Source: Jaenimonas drosophilae
Lineage: Eukaryota; Euglenozoa; Kinetoplastea; Trypanosomatida; Trypanosomatidae
Direction of reading: 5' to 3'
Assembly (NCBI GenBank): GCA_030849065.1
Contig: JASAON010001557.1
Span: 1-55,778, forward strand
DNA length: 55,778 nt
The position numbers and the translations under genes are program-made. This document shows, in pieces, positions 18,516-27,900 of this stretch. Positions within the stretch are counted from its first letter, which is position 1. Every line of letters begins with the position of its first letter. Under the pieces are notes generated by a model. That model saw nothing but the letters and a program-made list of their open reading frames with translations, searched no databases and was not told the origin of the DNA.

Positions 18516-20237
18516 ATGCCCTCTGCCTCCACCTCCTCCGCCGCCGGTGGCGATGCGGTCAATGCGGTATCGCCCACCAACAACCCGGACGCACGAAATA
18601 ACAACAATCGTGCGCCACAACCACAAGAACAACAACAACAACGGCAAAGCTCTACGCCACGTGGTAGCCAACGTCATTCTCGACGCAGTGAAGAAGGTGC
18701 CATGGATGCCACCACACCACGTGGTACACCACCACTTGCCCCACGCACAGCGCCTGTGCCGCTCATCACGCCGCGATATCAACGCAAGAGCCGCACCAAC
18801 CGTCGCATGGATATATCTGATTCGATGCCAGACCAGCTCACCGCGAGCGAGGCACTCCGTAGCCACGCCACGGAGCGCATGCGCATCCAAAGTGGCCCGA
18901 TGCAGTACGATCAGCTCATTCATTTTCACACCTACGACGTGTACCGGCACGGCAAGAACCAAATTCACAGCCGGAGTGTTGGCTACAGCTCCGAAGGTGA
19001 TATCGTCATGACGCGTGAGGATGTCTCAGAGCCTGGTGAAGGTGACAACCGCTTCACACGGAAACATGTGCTCATCTCGAGCCCAACGGTGCTCGACAGC
19101 AGCGCACGACGCCCGCTGAGTGATGGAGAGCTCCTCAGCGGCCGCAAGATTCGCATCAACCGGCCACGCTACAAGAAGTACCCCGGCATCTACGCCCCGC
19201 GCAACAAGAAGACGCGCAATCGCCTCATCAATGACTACTTCGCGCACGATGAGTCGCGCAAGTTGTTGGAGATGGCGCGCAATCGTCGCGAGGAGGGCCT
19301 CGAAGATGATCAGCCGGTGCTAAAACCATCTTTTGGCGATCTGCCACCCGCGGTGTTGCGCGCCTTCGACTTGAAGGACGATGCACAGACGCGCGAGCTC
19401 GAGCGTCTTGGCATCACCATGACACCGCCCGCCACTTACGCACAACAACCACGTGATCCAGATGCCGCTGAAACACGATTTCAGGGATTAAATCTGCGTC
19501 TGCGTAGTGAGTTGCAGCACGCGCTGAGTAGTGAGTTCCTCCGGCAACAAATTGAAGATTTGGAGGTGGTTTTCATGAGCTACATCCAACATGCCAACGT
19601 GGAGGAGTCTCTGGTCATTCGCTTTCGAGATGGTTATGGCCGCCTCATTTGTCATGGTGTTGGTGCATATTATCTCCTCCACACCGAGTCGCGGCCCGAC
19701 GCACAAGGAAGTGGCAAGCTTACCTACGTCAGCTTGCCACAAAACCGCAAGACGGGTGTTCGTCGGGTTCATCTCCCCAACGCACCCTTGATGCATATAC
19801 TTCGTCGCTCCAGCCGATCCAAGAACAGCTGCTCGCCCTCCATCTCTCCGCAGGCAACGCCACAACAAATGCCGCAGAGCCCCATGGAGGCGATGCCGCC
19901 GCTGGAGCTCGAGCCAGCAGCGACTGCTGACGTGAGCTCCACCGCCGCATCTACAACGCCAAACGTTACCTCAAGTGAGCCAACCACCAACACCAACACC
20001 AACACCACCACAACGGATGCTGCTGTTATTGTGGCAAGTGGTTTGGTGAATCGCACCGTGATACAAACCGTCAACGGCGTACTCCCCAATGTGGAGGTGC
20101 CAATTTATGTACCGGAGTTGCGTTTGGATTTTCTTGCCATCGCCGATGGCGCTGATGTACTTCGCTCGCCATCTGCCGGACCACAGTTGATATCTGATGG
20201 AGCACCAACAACAAGCAAGAGCAAGTCCAAGAAGTAG
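18516..20237 (+). CDS. R3H-domain protein
   Basis: A 573-residue protein. The R3H single-stranded nucleic-acid-binding signature R-x3-H is present as RLICH (R376-H380) in YGRLICHGVGAYYLLHTES, preceded by helices EFLRQQIEDLEVVFMSYIQ. The upstream region with KIRINRPRYKKYPGIYAPRN and KKTRNRLINDYF (about 205-245) resembles the R3H-associated N-terminal domain that pairs with R3H in the R3HDM4/R3HCC1 group. That pairing supports an RNA-related role. The N-terminus is low complexity (Asn, Gln, Ser, Arg), and a Thr/Asn-rich stretch (about 480-510) separates R3H from a short C-terminal segment. No helicase or nuclease motifs accompany the R3H. The upstream open frame begins at GTG, so the ATG at 18516 is taken. 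The RNA partner is unknown. Confidence 0.78.
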   Translation: MPSASTSSAAGGDAVNAVSPTNNPDARNNNNRAPQPQEQQQQRQSSTPRGSQRHSRRSEEGAMDATTPRGTPPLAPRTAPVPLITPRYQRKSRTNRRMDISDSMPDQLTASEALRSHATERMRIQSGPMQYDQLIHFHTYDVYRHGKNQIHSRSVGYSSEGDIVMTREDVSEPGEGDNRFTRKHVLISSPTVLDSSARRPLSDGELLSGRKIRINRPRYKKYPGIYAPRNKKTRNRLINDYFAHDESRKLLEMARNRREEGLEDDQPVLKPSFGDLPPAVLRAFDLKDDAQTRELERLGITMTPPATYAQQPRDPDAAETRFQGLNLRLRSELQHALSSEFLRQQIEDLEVVFMSYIQHANVEESLVIRFRDGYGRLICHGVGAYYLLHTESRPDAQGSGKLTYVSLPQNRKTGVRRVHLPNAPLMHILRRSSRSKNSCSPSISPQATPQQMPQSPMEAMPPLELEPAATADVSSTAASTTPNVTSSEPTTNTNTNTTTTDAAVIVASGLVNRTVIQTVNGVLPNVEVPIYVPELRLDFLAIADGADVLRSPSAGPQLISDGAPTTSKSKSKK

Positions 20238-20520
20238 CTCACCCAACAACAACCTGACTACACACTCGTCGTGCTTAGTGTTCGCCGCGATGACGTGTAC
20301 GTGAGTGTTATGAAACTGAAAACCAAATATTGCAAATGGAGATCAACAAACAGGCATGTAGCGTGATGAGCATAGCCGTTGTACCTCCCTCTCTCTCTCT
20401 GGAACCACCACTCCCTTTCCTGTTTGATGATGATGGTAGGAAACATGCGCAGATGATCATCATCGCGTTGTTCTGAATCTTGCTTCTCCAACATGTGTGG
20501 GAAGTAGCTCACTCTGTGAT

Positions 20521-20541
20521 TGTGTGTGTGTGTGTGTGTGT
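20521..20541. repeat. (TG)n dinucleotide microsatellite
   Basis: About ten TG units in a row in the intergenic region. Confidence 0.9.
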
Positions 20542-20780
20542 ATTGTTGTTGCTGTTTTGACGCACATGGCCCGTATACTGCGTACATATCCCACTCTCCT
20601 TCCCTATTCTTGTTCTTGCCAGCTGTACTTGTAGTTTCCTCTCTCCCATCTAGCTTGCTCTGTTGTAGGGGAGCATCCAAAACACACGCACAGGCGCGCG
20701 CGCACATCACGCACCGACCATCTCTCCTACATTATCACCATCAACATAGAAGCTGAATCCATCTACACCGTCGTGGAGCA

Positions 20781-20822
20781 GTTTTTTGGTTTTTGTTTCA
20801 TTAAGTTTCTTTGCCTACACAG
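20781..20822 (+). promoter_or_regulatory. Polypyrimidine tract and splice acceptor
   Basis: A T-rich tract ends at ACAG (AG 20821-20822). The ATG at 20838 is only 15 nt downstream, which rules out the upstream TTG as a start. Confidence 0.6.
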
Positions 20823-20837
20823 ACAACACTTGTTGTC

Positions 20838-23800
20838 ATGCCGTGCAGCCTCATTTACGGCACATCGGTGCCACCGCGGCTGGAAGGTCCCACCCTCGGC
20901 GAGCTCCGCATTCGCGTGGAAAAGATGATCCTCGACGATGATGCCATCAATCACAACCCATATGTACGTCTCTCTGGTGGCCACGCACACGTGCAGCCAG
21001 ACCACACACACAGCCGTCATGGCGTGAGCTCGCCGAATCGCTTCGTTGTTCCGGTTGACCACTGCGCGGTGAGCCCACTCTTTTGGGGAGAGGTGCAGCC
21101 AAGCGCAACATGCCAGCCCGCCACACCACAACAAACGCGTGGATGTGCCACTCTCGTCTATCCCATCAAGGTGAAGGAGGAACGTTTTGCGGAGTACATC
21201 CATAACATGAATCAATCGCCACATCATGGATTGCAGCTGGAGGTGTACGTGCCGTCGAGCTACAGCGGTCGTAGTGCGGTGCCAATTGGCAAGGCCATTG
21301 TGAATCTGCAAACGTTGCAATCGGGCAAGCCACTCCAGGGTTGGTTTAGCGTTGCTCATTACCCAGCCGATGCATCGATCGAAGGTGGTGATGCACATCA
21401 TGATCATGATGAGAATGATGATGATGATGATGATGGTGATGATCGGGCGCCATCATTTGTGGTTATAGGAAAAGTGAAGCTGCATTTTGCAGTGAGCTTC
21501 TTTCCCGGTGCGCGCGCCACACGTGGGGCCAAAACACAACGTGTGGGCCAACATGCGATGCGGCAACGACGTGGAGCAGCGGTACGTGGAGAGGAGAGCG
21601 TTGCAACACCAGGTCCATCAACAACGCACAACGACTATGACGCAGAGATTGTTGTAAATGAGTCAAGCGATGAAGATGAAGAGTTCATCCAGCCTCATCG
21701 CAAGCGCCAAGAGCACCAACAACAACAACAACAACAACATCGTGGACGATCCAGCAAATCTCCACTGCGTACTGCCACGATGACGGCCACCACTGCCACT
21801 CATCCTCCCACCAACAACAACAACAACCTTAACGACTTAGCAGCATCAACGCCGCCTCCTGCTGTTGCAGATACAACAACATCAGCAAACGCTCCTACGC
21901 ACATGCCAGTACCTGCGGAGGCTCTTTCTGCACCCGCACGTGATGGTTTAGCTTCCATCGTTGATCGTGGTATTCATCTGCGCGAACGCATGACGGCGGC
22001 GTTGGAGCAACGTGGCACATCATCCATTCATGCCGCAGCACATCGACGTGAGCTGGGACGTATTCGCGCTGAAGCATCCGGCCTTAACTCCACGCCACGA
22101 TCATCGATCCTCGCACAACGCACAACGGCCGTGAATACTGATGTTCGCGCTGATGATGTGGAGATGGATGCCGATGACTCCTTCTACACGGGCGAACGTA
22201 GTGAGGAAGAGGTGGCGGTGATGAAGGAGGTACGCGCAGATCAACATCGACGCAAGGAGGAAGCCAAACAACAACAACGGGTTTCAAAGAGGACGGCGGC
22301 CAACGCACGCGGAAACAGCCCCGCCGTTGTTCTTCCACGCGTGAAGCATCGCACACACGATGGCCAGCCTCGCATACCTCCACCCACTACAACCGCAGCA
22401 GCAACACCTCCTGCTGGTGCTACTCCACTCAACACCATGGATGGACGTTGTGTTCTTGTGGAGATGACCTTCAGTGACCTCAGTTTCAGCTCCACGCCCA
22501 TGACGAATGATTTGGCAGAGTTGCGTTTGCAAGTGCGTCTCTCCGCCGACATTACAACAGAGCGGCCATCATCTGGCCCCTTCTCCAGCTTCGTGCATCA
22601 GCTTCCACTGGCGCAACCCAGCATTCGTTTAGCATTTCCAGTACGTTCATTCTCTGAAGAGCGCAGCCGTTTGGTGATTGAATGCCTAAAGATACACTCG
22701 CAGGTGCGTCATACGCAGGAAGGTGGGATGATGATGGAGAAGCCGTTGGGAGCAACACGTGAGGTGGTGGCGGAGGAGCTGGTTGGTCTCTGCATCGTTG
22801 GCCTCTTCGCACAATCTAGAGAAGTGGTGTTGCGCGATCCTCTCACGGGCCTAAACAACGTGTATGCGCATCTATCGATTCGTACCGGTGCGCAGAACGG
22901 AAGTGTACGTGGTGATGGCGATGCTCCACATGGAGTGTCATCTCCCACCACCGCGGGTGTACGTCGAGGTGAGGTTTTTGGCGGCAACGACGCGACGCAC
23001 GCCGGCCGAACAACTTCCGCACCACCTGCTTCATCGCCTGCCGTGCATCCATCCCCAAACTCTAACAACACAACCAACAGCAACACCGCAGAGGTTGGGG
23101 CTCTCATCTCTCGAGAGGCACGTCGCAGCACACCAACACCTGAAGATACATCTGCGGCAGCTGTTGTTGCAACGCCACCACCAGCAGCTGCGGCCGTGAG
23201 TGCGGAGATGTTGGCGGCAGCCTCCACGAATGCCGCCGGTGTTGCTGCAGGGGCAGGTGATGCAGCAGCGGGTGCTGTTGATGGCATCTCTCCCACAACA
23301 ACAACAACAACAAAACCCTCTGATGTCATTCAGACGCATCAGCTCATTCAAGCCGGTGATACACGTGGGATGCCACTCTCCGTGTGTGCTTCGCCAACTC
23401 TCGCCCTCTCCCTAAACATCTCATCCGCCCGGCTCATCTCCACCGTTCGCGTGGAACGACGTCACAGTGGCGCCATGGACCTCATCTCCCACACATGTCC
23501 GGTGATGGATGATGAAATTGGTGCGCCAAACTCCTTCTTTGTGGTGGAAGAGGTTCTGAGCGGTGAAGATGGCTGCAGCGTTGGTGCTGTGCCGGAGTGG
23601 CGTGTAGAGGAGGTTCATCAGGGCCACTACGACCGTACCAATGTAGTGCCGCACAGCAACAAGCCCGTCTTTGACTACGCCGCCATCTTGCGTCTGCCGA
23701 TGGAGAGTGTGTTGCTGCGACAGGGTGGTGGTGATGATGTTGCTGGAACATCATCATCCTTTCGAGCACATCATCCACGTCGCGCACCGCTCCTACGTGA

Positions 23801-24143
23801 GCTTCAACTAACCTTGTGGCACCACATCAGTGAAGGCGATGAAGCACACATCCCATCTGTTGCGGAAGCCGATGAAGTTACGATGGAGCATAACTTTTGG
23901 TCCAACGCGGCGTGTATGGGCATCTGCAAGATCGATCTGCGACCACTGAAGTACCTGGCGCAGTTGGATGGCTACTACCGCATCTATCATGATCCATCGG
24001 CGAATGGGGCGGCGGTGGCGGATACAGGCGTCACAACGATTCGCGGTTGTGCAGAGATGCCACAACACAACGAGGATGGGGAGGGAGCTGATGGAATGGT
24101 GGTGGGATACGTACACATTCGCGTCGGGTTGGCTCGTCCATGA
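20838..24143 (+). CDS. Large protein with three C2-like domains
   Basis: An 1101-residue protein. Three beta-rich regions look like C2 domains, separated by disordered Thr/Ala/Asn-rich linkers. C2-1 (about 15-220) contains LGELRIRVEKMIL, LQLEVYVPSSYSG and VIGKVKLHFAVSF. C2-2 (about 535-680) contains CVLVEMTFSDLSF, RLVIECLKIH and a final NVYAHLSIRTG strand. C2-3 (about 850-1100) contains LALSLNISSARLIST, LRELQLTLWHHI and VVGYVHIRVGLA. Acidic poly-Asp insertions lie inside C2-1. None shows an obvious full set of calcium-binding aspartates. Proteins with several divergent C2 domains and long linkers are common at centrioles and transition zones (C2CD3, CEP120, RPGRIP1L), so a basal-body or flagellar role is a reasonable guess only. 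The start is set by an acceptor AG 15 nt upstream. Confidence 0.72.
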   Translation: MPCSLIYGTSVPPRLEGPTLGELRIRVEKMILDDDAINHNPYVRLSGGHAHVQPDHTHSRHGVSSPNRFVVPVDHCAVSPLFWGEVQPSATCQPATPQQTRGCATLVYPIKVKEERFAEYIHNMNQSPHHGLQLEVYVPSSYSGRSAVPIGKAIVNLQTLQSGKPLQGWFSVAHYPADASIEGGDAHHDHDENDDDDDDGDDRAPSFVVIGKVKLHFAVSFFPGARATRGAKTQRVGQHAMRQRRGAAVRGEESVATPGPSTTHNDYDAEIVVNESSDEDEEFIQPHRKRQEHQQQQQQQHRGRSSKSPLRTATMTATTATHPPTNNNNNLNDLAASTPPPAVADTTTSANAPTHMPVPAEALSAPARDGLASIVDRGIHLRERMTAALEQRGTSSIHAAAHRRELGRIRAEASGLNSTPRSSILAQRTTAVNTDVRADDVEMDADDSFYTGERSEEEVAVMKEVRADQHRRKEEAKQQQRVSKRTAANARGNSPAVVLPRVKHRTHDGQPRIPPPTTTAAATPPAGATPLNTMDGRCVLVEMTFSDLSFSSTPMTNDLAELRLQVRLSADITTERPSSGPFSSFVHQLPLAQPSIRLAFPVRSFSEERSRLVIECLKIHSQVRHTQEGGMMMEKPLGATREVVAEELVGLCIVGLFAQSREVVLRDPLTGLNNVYAHLSIRTGAQNGSVRGDGDAPHGVSSPTTAGVRRGEVFGGNDATHAGRTTSAPPASSPAVHPSPNSNNTTNSNTAEVGALISREARRSTPTPEDTSAAAVVATPPPAAAAVSAEMLAAASTNAAGVAAGAGDAAAGAVDGISPTTTTTTKPSDVIQTHQLIQAGDTRGMPLSVCASPTLALSLNISSARLISTVRVERRHSGAMDLISHTCPVMDDEIGAPNSFFVVEEVLSGEDGCSVGAVPEWRVEEVHQGHYDRTNVVPHSNKPVFDYAAILRLPMESVLLRQGGGDDVAGTSSSFRAHHPRRAPLLRELQLTLWHHISEGDEAHIPSVAEADEVTMEHNFWSNAACMGICKIDLRPLKYLAQLDGYYRIYHDPSANGAAVADTGVTTIRGCAEMPQHNEDGEGADGMVVGYVHIRVGLARP

Positions 24144-24234
24144 GCACATGAGTGAGAGACGCAGCGCATCCAACAACAACATGGATGATGTTGTTGTTGG
24201 ATGATGATGATGATGTGTTGCGCTGGAGGATAGA

Positions 24235-24255
24235 GAACGCGCCAATGGCGCGTTC
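24235..24255 (+). other. Perfect hairpin in 3' UTR
   Basis: GAACGCGCC and GGCGCGTTC form a perfect 9-bp GC-rich stem with the 3-nt loop AAT, about 92 nt after the stop of the triple-C2 gene. Structurally it resembles a strong RNA stem-loop; no T-run follows and intrinsic terminators are not expected in this lineage. Confidence 0.5.
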
Positions 24256-24490
24256 GTTGAGGTCTAGATGAGGTTGGCGGAGATTGATACAGCCTCACTG
24301 GTGTTGTACTCCATCACACACACGCTTCACTGCCCACTTTATACCGTGGCACATGATGGAGCTGGTGTAGATGTGTGGTGGGCTACGATGGATCGAGATG
24401 AAGTACGTCGGTATGCTTCTTTGGCGGTGTTGGCCGCTCTTACACTTTGTGTACGTGTATGTGTGTGTGTAGCATCTTTGGTGAAAGCAT

Positions 24491-24532
24491 CATCTTCTTT
24501 TTGTGTCTGTGCTGCACGTGCGTGTATTGTAG
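24491..24532 (+). promoter_or_regulatory. Pyrimidine tract and splice acceptor (one of two candidates)
   Basis: TCTTCTTTTTGTGTCTGT followed by AG at 24531-24532 gives a 230-nt 5' UTR. A second T-rich stretch with AG at 24715-24716 would give about 46 nt. The sequence alone does not decide between them. Confidence 0.4.
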
Positions 24533-24762
24533 TAAGGTACGGCAATCTTGGTCTTTGGTGTTCAGCAGAATACACAAACGTACTCGGCGCTGAACTTCGC
24601 GTTCACCAAGTAGGCCTGTTGCACACAACAACAACAACAACAACATCATTCATAACTTCTTAGAACTCATCGCACGAGTAAACATTTGTTCCCATTGGCA
24701 TTTTGTTGTTGGGGTAGCACGAGATTGGGTCGTTCATACACACACAACGAACATCTTCAAGC

Positions 24763-24970
24763 ATGAGTAGTCGTGGCATGGAAAGCACCGATATACATGT
24801 GGTGAGCCCAGAGGAGGAAGATGATGTAGCAAGTACATCACCGCTTTCTGAAGTTGATGCCCACGACTCTGACGAAATGATGGCCGATGAGGTGCCGGAC
24901 CAGATCAGCAAGCACACCACCTCAACGCACTCTCCATCGATGGAGCGCTGTGAGCGTGAGGCAGTTGCGT

Positions 24971-25008
<38 letters not shown>

Positions 25009-26811
25009 ACACCGCACAAAAGCATGGAGTTGGCAACGTTGCGTGGCGATGCGATGGCAGAGGAGCCATCGCTTCACGGTTTTGCCGCCTTCCAACCTAT
25101 GCCGCCAGACACCACGGAGATCATGGCGAGGGCGGATAACTACTTCGTCTCGGTGAGCGACCCCTACGACGGTACGTGGACGGTACGCGCACCGAACCCA
25201 TTTTATTCATGCTATGCCGTGATGCGCATGCTCTACACACAATCCTTATTGGCCATCTTCTATATCATTGGCTTCTTCGTTGTGTTGTTTGGTCAGTACT
25301 TCTCCACGGGCAGCAACCCAGCGTGCTGGTACACCTTCTTGTGCATCCTTGTGTATGCTGTAGAGATGGCGTGTTTGATGGGCTATGAAGGACTGCAGCA
25401 CCGCCTCACGCTGCGTCGCCGTGCGTGGAAGTTGGCCGAGCCCGCCATCTTGGCCTTCTGCTTCATTCTGGAGCTGGTATCGTGGTCATTGTGGTCGGCG
25501 AAGGAGGTGCGCACCTCTTCCTTCTACTTTGTGTGTTTGTTGCGTCTGGCCTGTTGGACGGCGCATGGTATCACACGTTGGGTGCATTTGCAAATGGCGT
25601 TGCGCGTACTCTGCTCCGCAGACCGACGCCGCTATCAGCAAGAAGGCTTCGATCTTGATATGACCTACGTTCATCGCAACATTGTCGCGATGGCATGGCC
25701 GGCAACCAACTTCGAGCGCATCTTCCGCAATCCAATGGATGAAGTCGTGGAGTTCCTCGATCGCAAGCATCAACGTTCCTACCGCGTTGTGAATTTGTGC
25801 TCGGAGCGCACCTACGACCCGGCCTACTTCCATGGTCAGACGACGTGGATCTCCATGGATGATCATAACCCAGCGGAGCTCTCCATGATGGTGGGTTTTT
25901 GCCGTGATACGGCTGACTTCGTCATGGCAGATCCGTACATGCGCATGGTGGCGGTTCATTGCAAAGGTGGCAAAGGACGTACCGGTGCCATGATTTGCGC
26001 CTATCTCATGTACGTTGGCCTCTGCCGCACCGCTGACGACGCACTTCACCACTTTGCCGCCCTTCGTACGAAGCCCAACTCATCATCCTTCCAGGGCGTC
26101 CAGGCACCTTCGCAACATCGCTATGTGCGCTACTTTGAGCGTTTGTTGCGGATGCCAGGCATGCGCATTCCGAGCTGCCCCGTACACATTCGCGCACTCC
26201 GACTCTACAACCTGCCAAAAGTGTGGTACACGCATGGGCTGGGACGCTTGTGGTTCGTCGTGATGCGCAAGCCATGCACCGAGCGTGAGGTGGTCTTCAT
26301 CTCCAACGAGAGCGTGGCATTCCATCCGGAGGTGCCGGACCCAAGCACCTACACCGCCAGCCAACTACGTGATTTGCTCGGCTCCGATGAGCAGCACGTC
26401 TATGACCCTGGGAACCAGGTAGATGTGGATGGTGGGGCACCTGGTGCGGCCTACCAACTTGATCAGACCTCCTTCACCTACTTCGTGGGCAGCGACTTCG
26501 TCAATGGGATGAGCTTTAGTGATGTGCAAGCACACTTGGCCAACTACCACGCGGATGCGACGGTGCCGGTGTCCATGGAGTACAAGGATGTGGCAGATAT
26601 TCCGGAGTTGGATGGAGATGTTGTGGTTAAATTCTTCTTCGCGCGCAACGACCCCAACCCGCTCACCCCAACGATGCAGCTGTGGTGGCACACGGGGATG
26701 GAGGGTCGCTCGGCACTCCGCTTTGATCGCTCGCAGATTGATGGCCCACCGAAGGATAAGAAGTACAAGTGCTTTCCCGCCGACTTCGCGGTGGAGGTGG
26801 AGCTTGGCTAA
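24763..26811 (+). CDS. VSP/TPTE-like membrane phosphoinositide phosphatase (voltage-sensor-like domain + PTEN phosphatase + C2)
   Basis: A 682-residue protein with the exact domain order of voltage-sensing phosphatases. An acidic cytosolic N-terminus (poly-Asp about 71-82) leads into four membrane helices: S1 about 161-180, S2 187-206, S3 225-245, S4 about 254-284. Acidic residues sit inside S2 (E201) and S3 (E237). S4 has only R261, R272 and R281, unlike the every-third-residue arginines of animal VSPs. The phosphoinositide-binding linker RRRYQQEGFDLDMTYV (288-303) and RNPMDEVVEFLDRKH match VSP/TPTE closely. The catalytic loop HCKGGKGRTG (C400, R406) has Gly where PTEN has Ala, as in sea-squirt VSP. 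The DDHNP loop is present. A C2 domain fills about 467-682 and ends FPADFAVEVELG. It likely removes phosphates from PI(3,4,5)P3 and/or PI(4,5)P2 at a membrane. Whether it senses voltage is open. Confidence 0.92.
24971..25006. repeat. (ATG/GAT)12 coding microsatellite
   Basis: A 36-nt pure trinucleotide run encodes the poly-Asp stretch in the cytosolic N-terminus of the VSP-like protein. It is likely to vary in length between alleles. Confidence 0.9.
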
Positions 26812-27147
26812 TAGAGCTTGGTGATGGTGGCACATGTGCGCTGCGCGTACCACAATCTCGGAACATGATGCTTCACATTCCTATTGATGCATATGGTTGT
26901 TGTTTGTGAAATCTTCTTCACTCACTCTTTCTCCTCCCTTTCCCTTCATCTTCATCTTCATATTGATTCTCACGCACCACGTTTAGTGCGCTGCTTTAGA
27001 CGTGGCCACGCACCAATCATTTGTTGTCGCTGGCCTCTACTCTACTTAGCCCCTCTCAGCCAACACAGCAGTTGTGTAGTCAGCAACACACACATACACG
27101 TACACGTACACAACCCACTCTTCATCATCATCATCATCATCATCATC
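26812..27147. other. Intergenic region with strong acceptor and (CAT)n leader
   Basis: A short 3' UTR, then a long pyrimidine tract, then a CACA-rich leader ending in (CAT)n. The downstream reading frame is open back to 26884, but only from TTG and across the tract. No separate gene is seen. Confidence 0.55.
26918..26986 (+). promoter_or_regulatory. Polypyrimidine tract and splice acceptor
   Basis: TTTCTCCTCCCTTTCCCTTC is the strongest pyrimidine run in the window. The next AG without intervening AG is at 26985-26986, giving a 5' UTR of about 160 nt. Confidence 0.6.
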
Positions 27148-27149
27148 AT
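27121..27149. repeat. (CAT)n tract ending on the start codon
   Basis: Nine CAT units run directly into the initiator ATG at 27148: the last unit supplies the A and T, and the following G completes the codon. Confidence 0.85.
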
Positions 27150-27900
27150 GGCGATGCGTGTGAATGTGCTGGGCCCCAGCACCGTGAAGTCAGAGTATCA
27201 CTGCGCCACCCTCGTTGGCAACTGGGCCGAGGAGCGCGAGGCCTTCGGCGCCGGCAGTCGCTCCACCGGTGATGCCAAGATTGATGGGCGCACCGTTTAC
27301 AACACCTCCTACCTAGAGAGCTCTCCAGAGGCCATCAGCAACGCCAAGCCCCCGGCATGCTTTGCTGCCGAAGCACCACGCGAGCTGATGTTCTTCCACG
27401 GAGACTTCACGAACCCGGTGAAGAACCAGCTCACGATGGGCGAGCTGAGCTACACCAACCGCAAGGTGGAACCCATCACGACGGAGGAGGCACTGGATAT
27501 GACGGGCATCAGCAAACGCCGCTACCTCACCAACGCCCTGAAGCGCTCCATGGGCCAACACGTGTTGGAGGATGGCACCATCACACAAAGCCGCTCGGCA
27601 ATGCGCGAATCAATGCGTCTCCGGCAGCTGAACTCCACCGGCCATGAAATGGATGAAGAGATCCTCGCCGCCTCACGCGAGAGTGGCTATACGCCACCCG
27701 AGCTTCCCCCGATTGGCCGTGTGGCAGATCGCCAACGCTTCCTGACGACGAAGCATGTTACGATCGATGCCACGGGCCAACATCTCCGCACCAACCTGAA
27801 GCCCTACCCACTCACTACGAGTGAGTGCATCGGTACGCACATGAAGTGGTCTAACAACCCCATGTACAAGACAAATCTTCGCGTTGAGTACGAAGACTAG
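27148..27900 (+). CDS. CFAP95-like flagellar axoneme protein
   Basis: A 250-residue protein without catalytic motifs. The N-terminal block ATLVGNWAEEREAF (20-33) followed by VYNTSYLES, and the C-terminal PYPLTTSECIG (219-229), match the spacing and pattern of CFAP95 (C9orf135/FAP95). In those proteins an LV..W...REAF block, an N-S/T-T/S-Y motif and a PLT segment occur in the same order. CFAP95 is a microtubule inner protein of doublet microtubules in motile cilia. The composition (Thr, Arg, Tyr, Pro turns; little predicted secondary structure) suits a filamentous inner-wall protein. Codon use is biased like that of the p25-alpha gene, consistent with an abundant flagellar component. The family call rests on motif recall, not on an alignment. 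The start at 27148 follows the (CAT)n leader. Confidence 0.72.
   Translation: MAMRVNVLGPSTVKSEYHCATLVGNWAEEREAFGAGSRSTGDAKIDGRTVYNTSYLESSPEAISNAKPPACFAAEAPRELMFFHGDFTNPVKNQLTMGELSYTNRKVEPITTEEALDMTGISKRRYLTNALKRSMGQHVLEDGTITQSRSAMRESMRLRQLNSTGHEMDEEILAASRESGYTPPELPPIGRVADRQRFLTTKHVTIDATGQHLRTNLKPYPLTTSECIGTHMKWSNNPMYKTNLRVEYED

Larger units (their letters stand above)
20238..20837. other. Intergenic region (0.6 kb)
   Basis: Contains the 3' UTR of the R3H gene, a (TG)n microsatellite at 20521-20541, and several pyrimidine tracts. A minus-strand open frame at 20258-20710 has no family resemblance and is low complexity where it crosses the TG run. No gene is supported. Confidence 0.55.
24144..24762. 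other. Intergenic region (0.6 kb)
   Basis: Holds GAT and AAC repeat runs just after the stop, a perfect 9-bp hairpin at 24235-24255, a GT-rich stretch and two possible splice acceptors (AG 24531-24532 and 24715-24716). An open frame at 24268-24663 shows no recognisable domain and crosses low-complexity ACA repeats, so I do not call it a gene. Confidence 0.5.

Noticed and set aside
24268..24663. 131-codon open frame upstream of the VSP-like gene
   Set aside because: Ends in repeat-coded Thr/Ser, no domain; lies across the candidate acceptor for the next gene.
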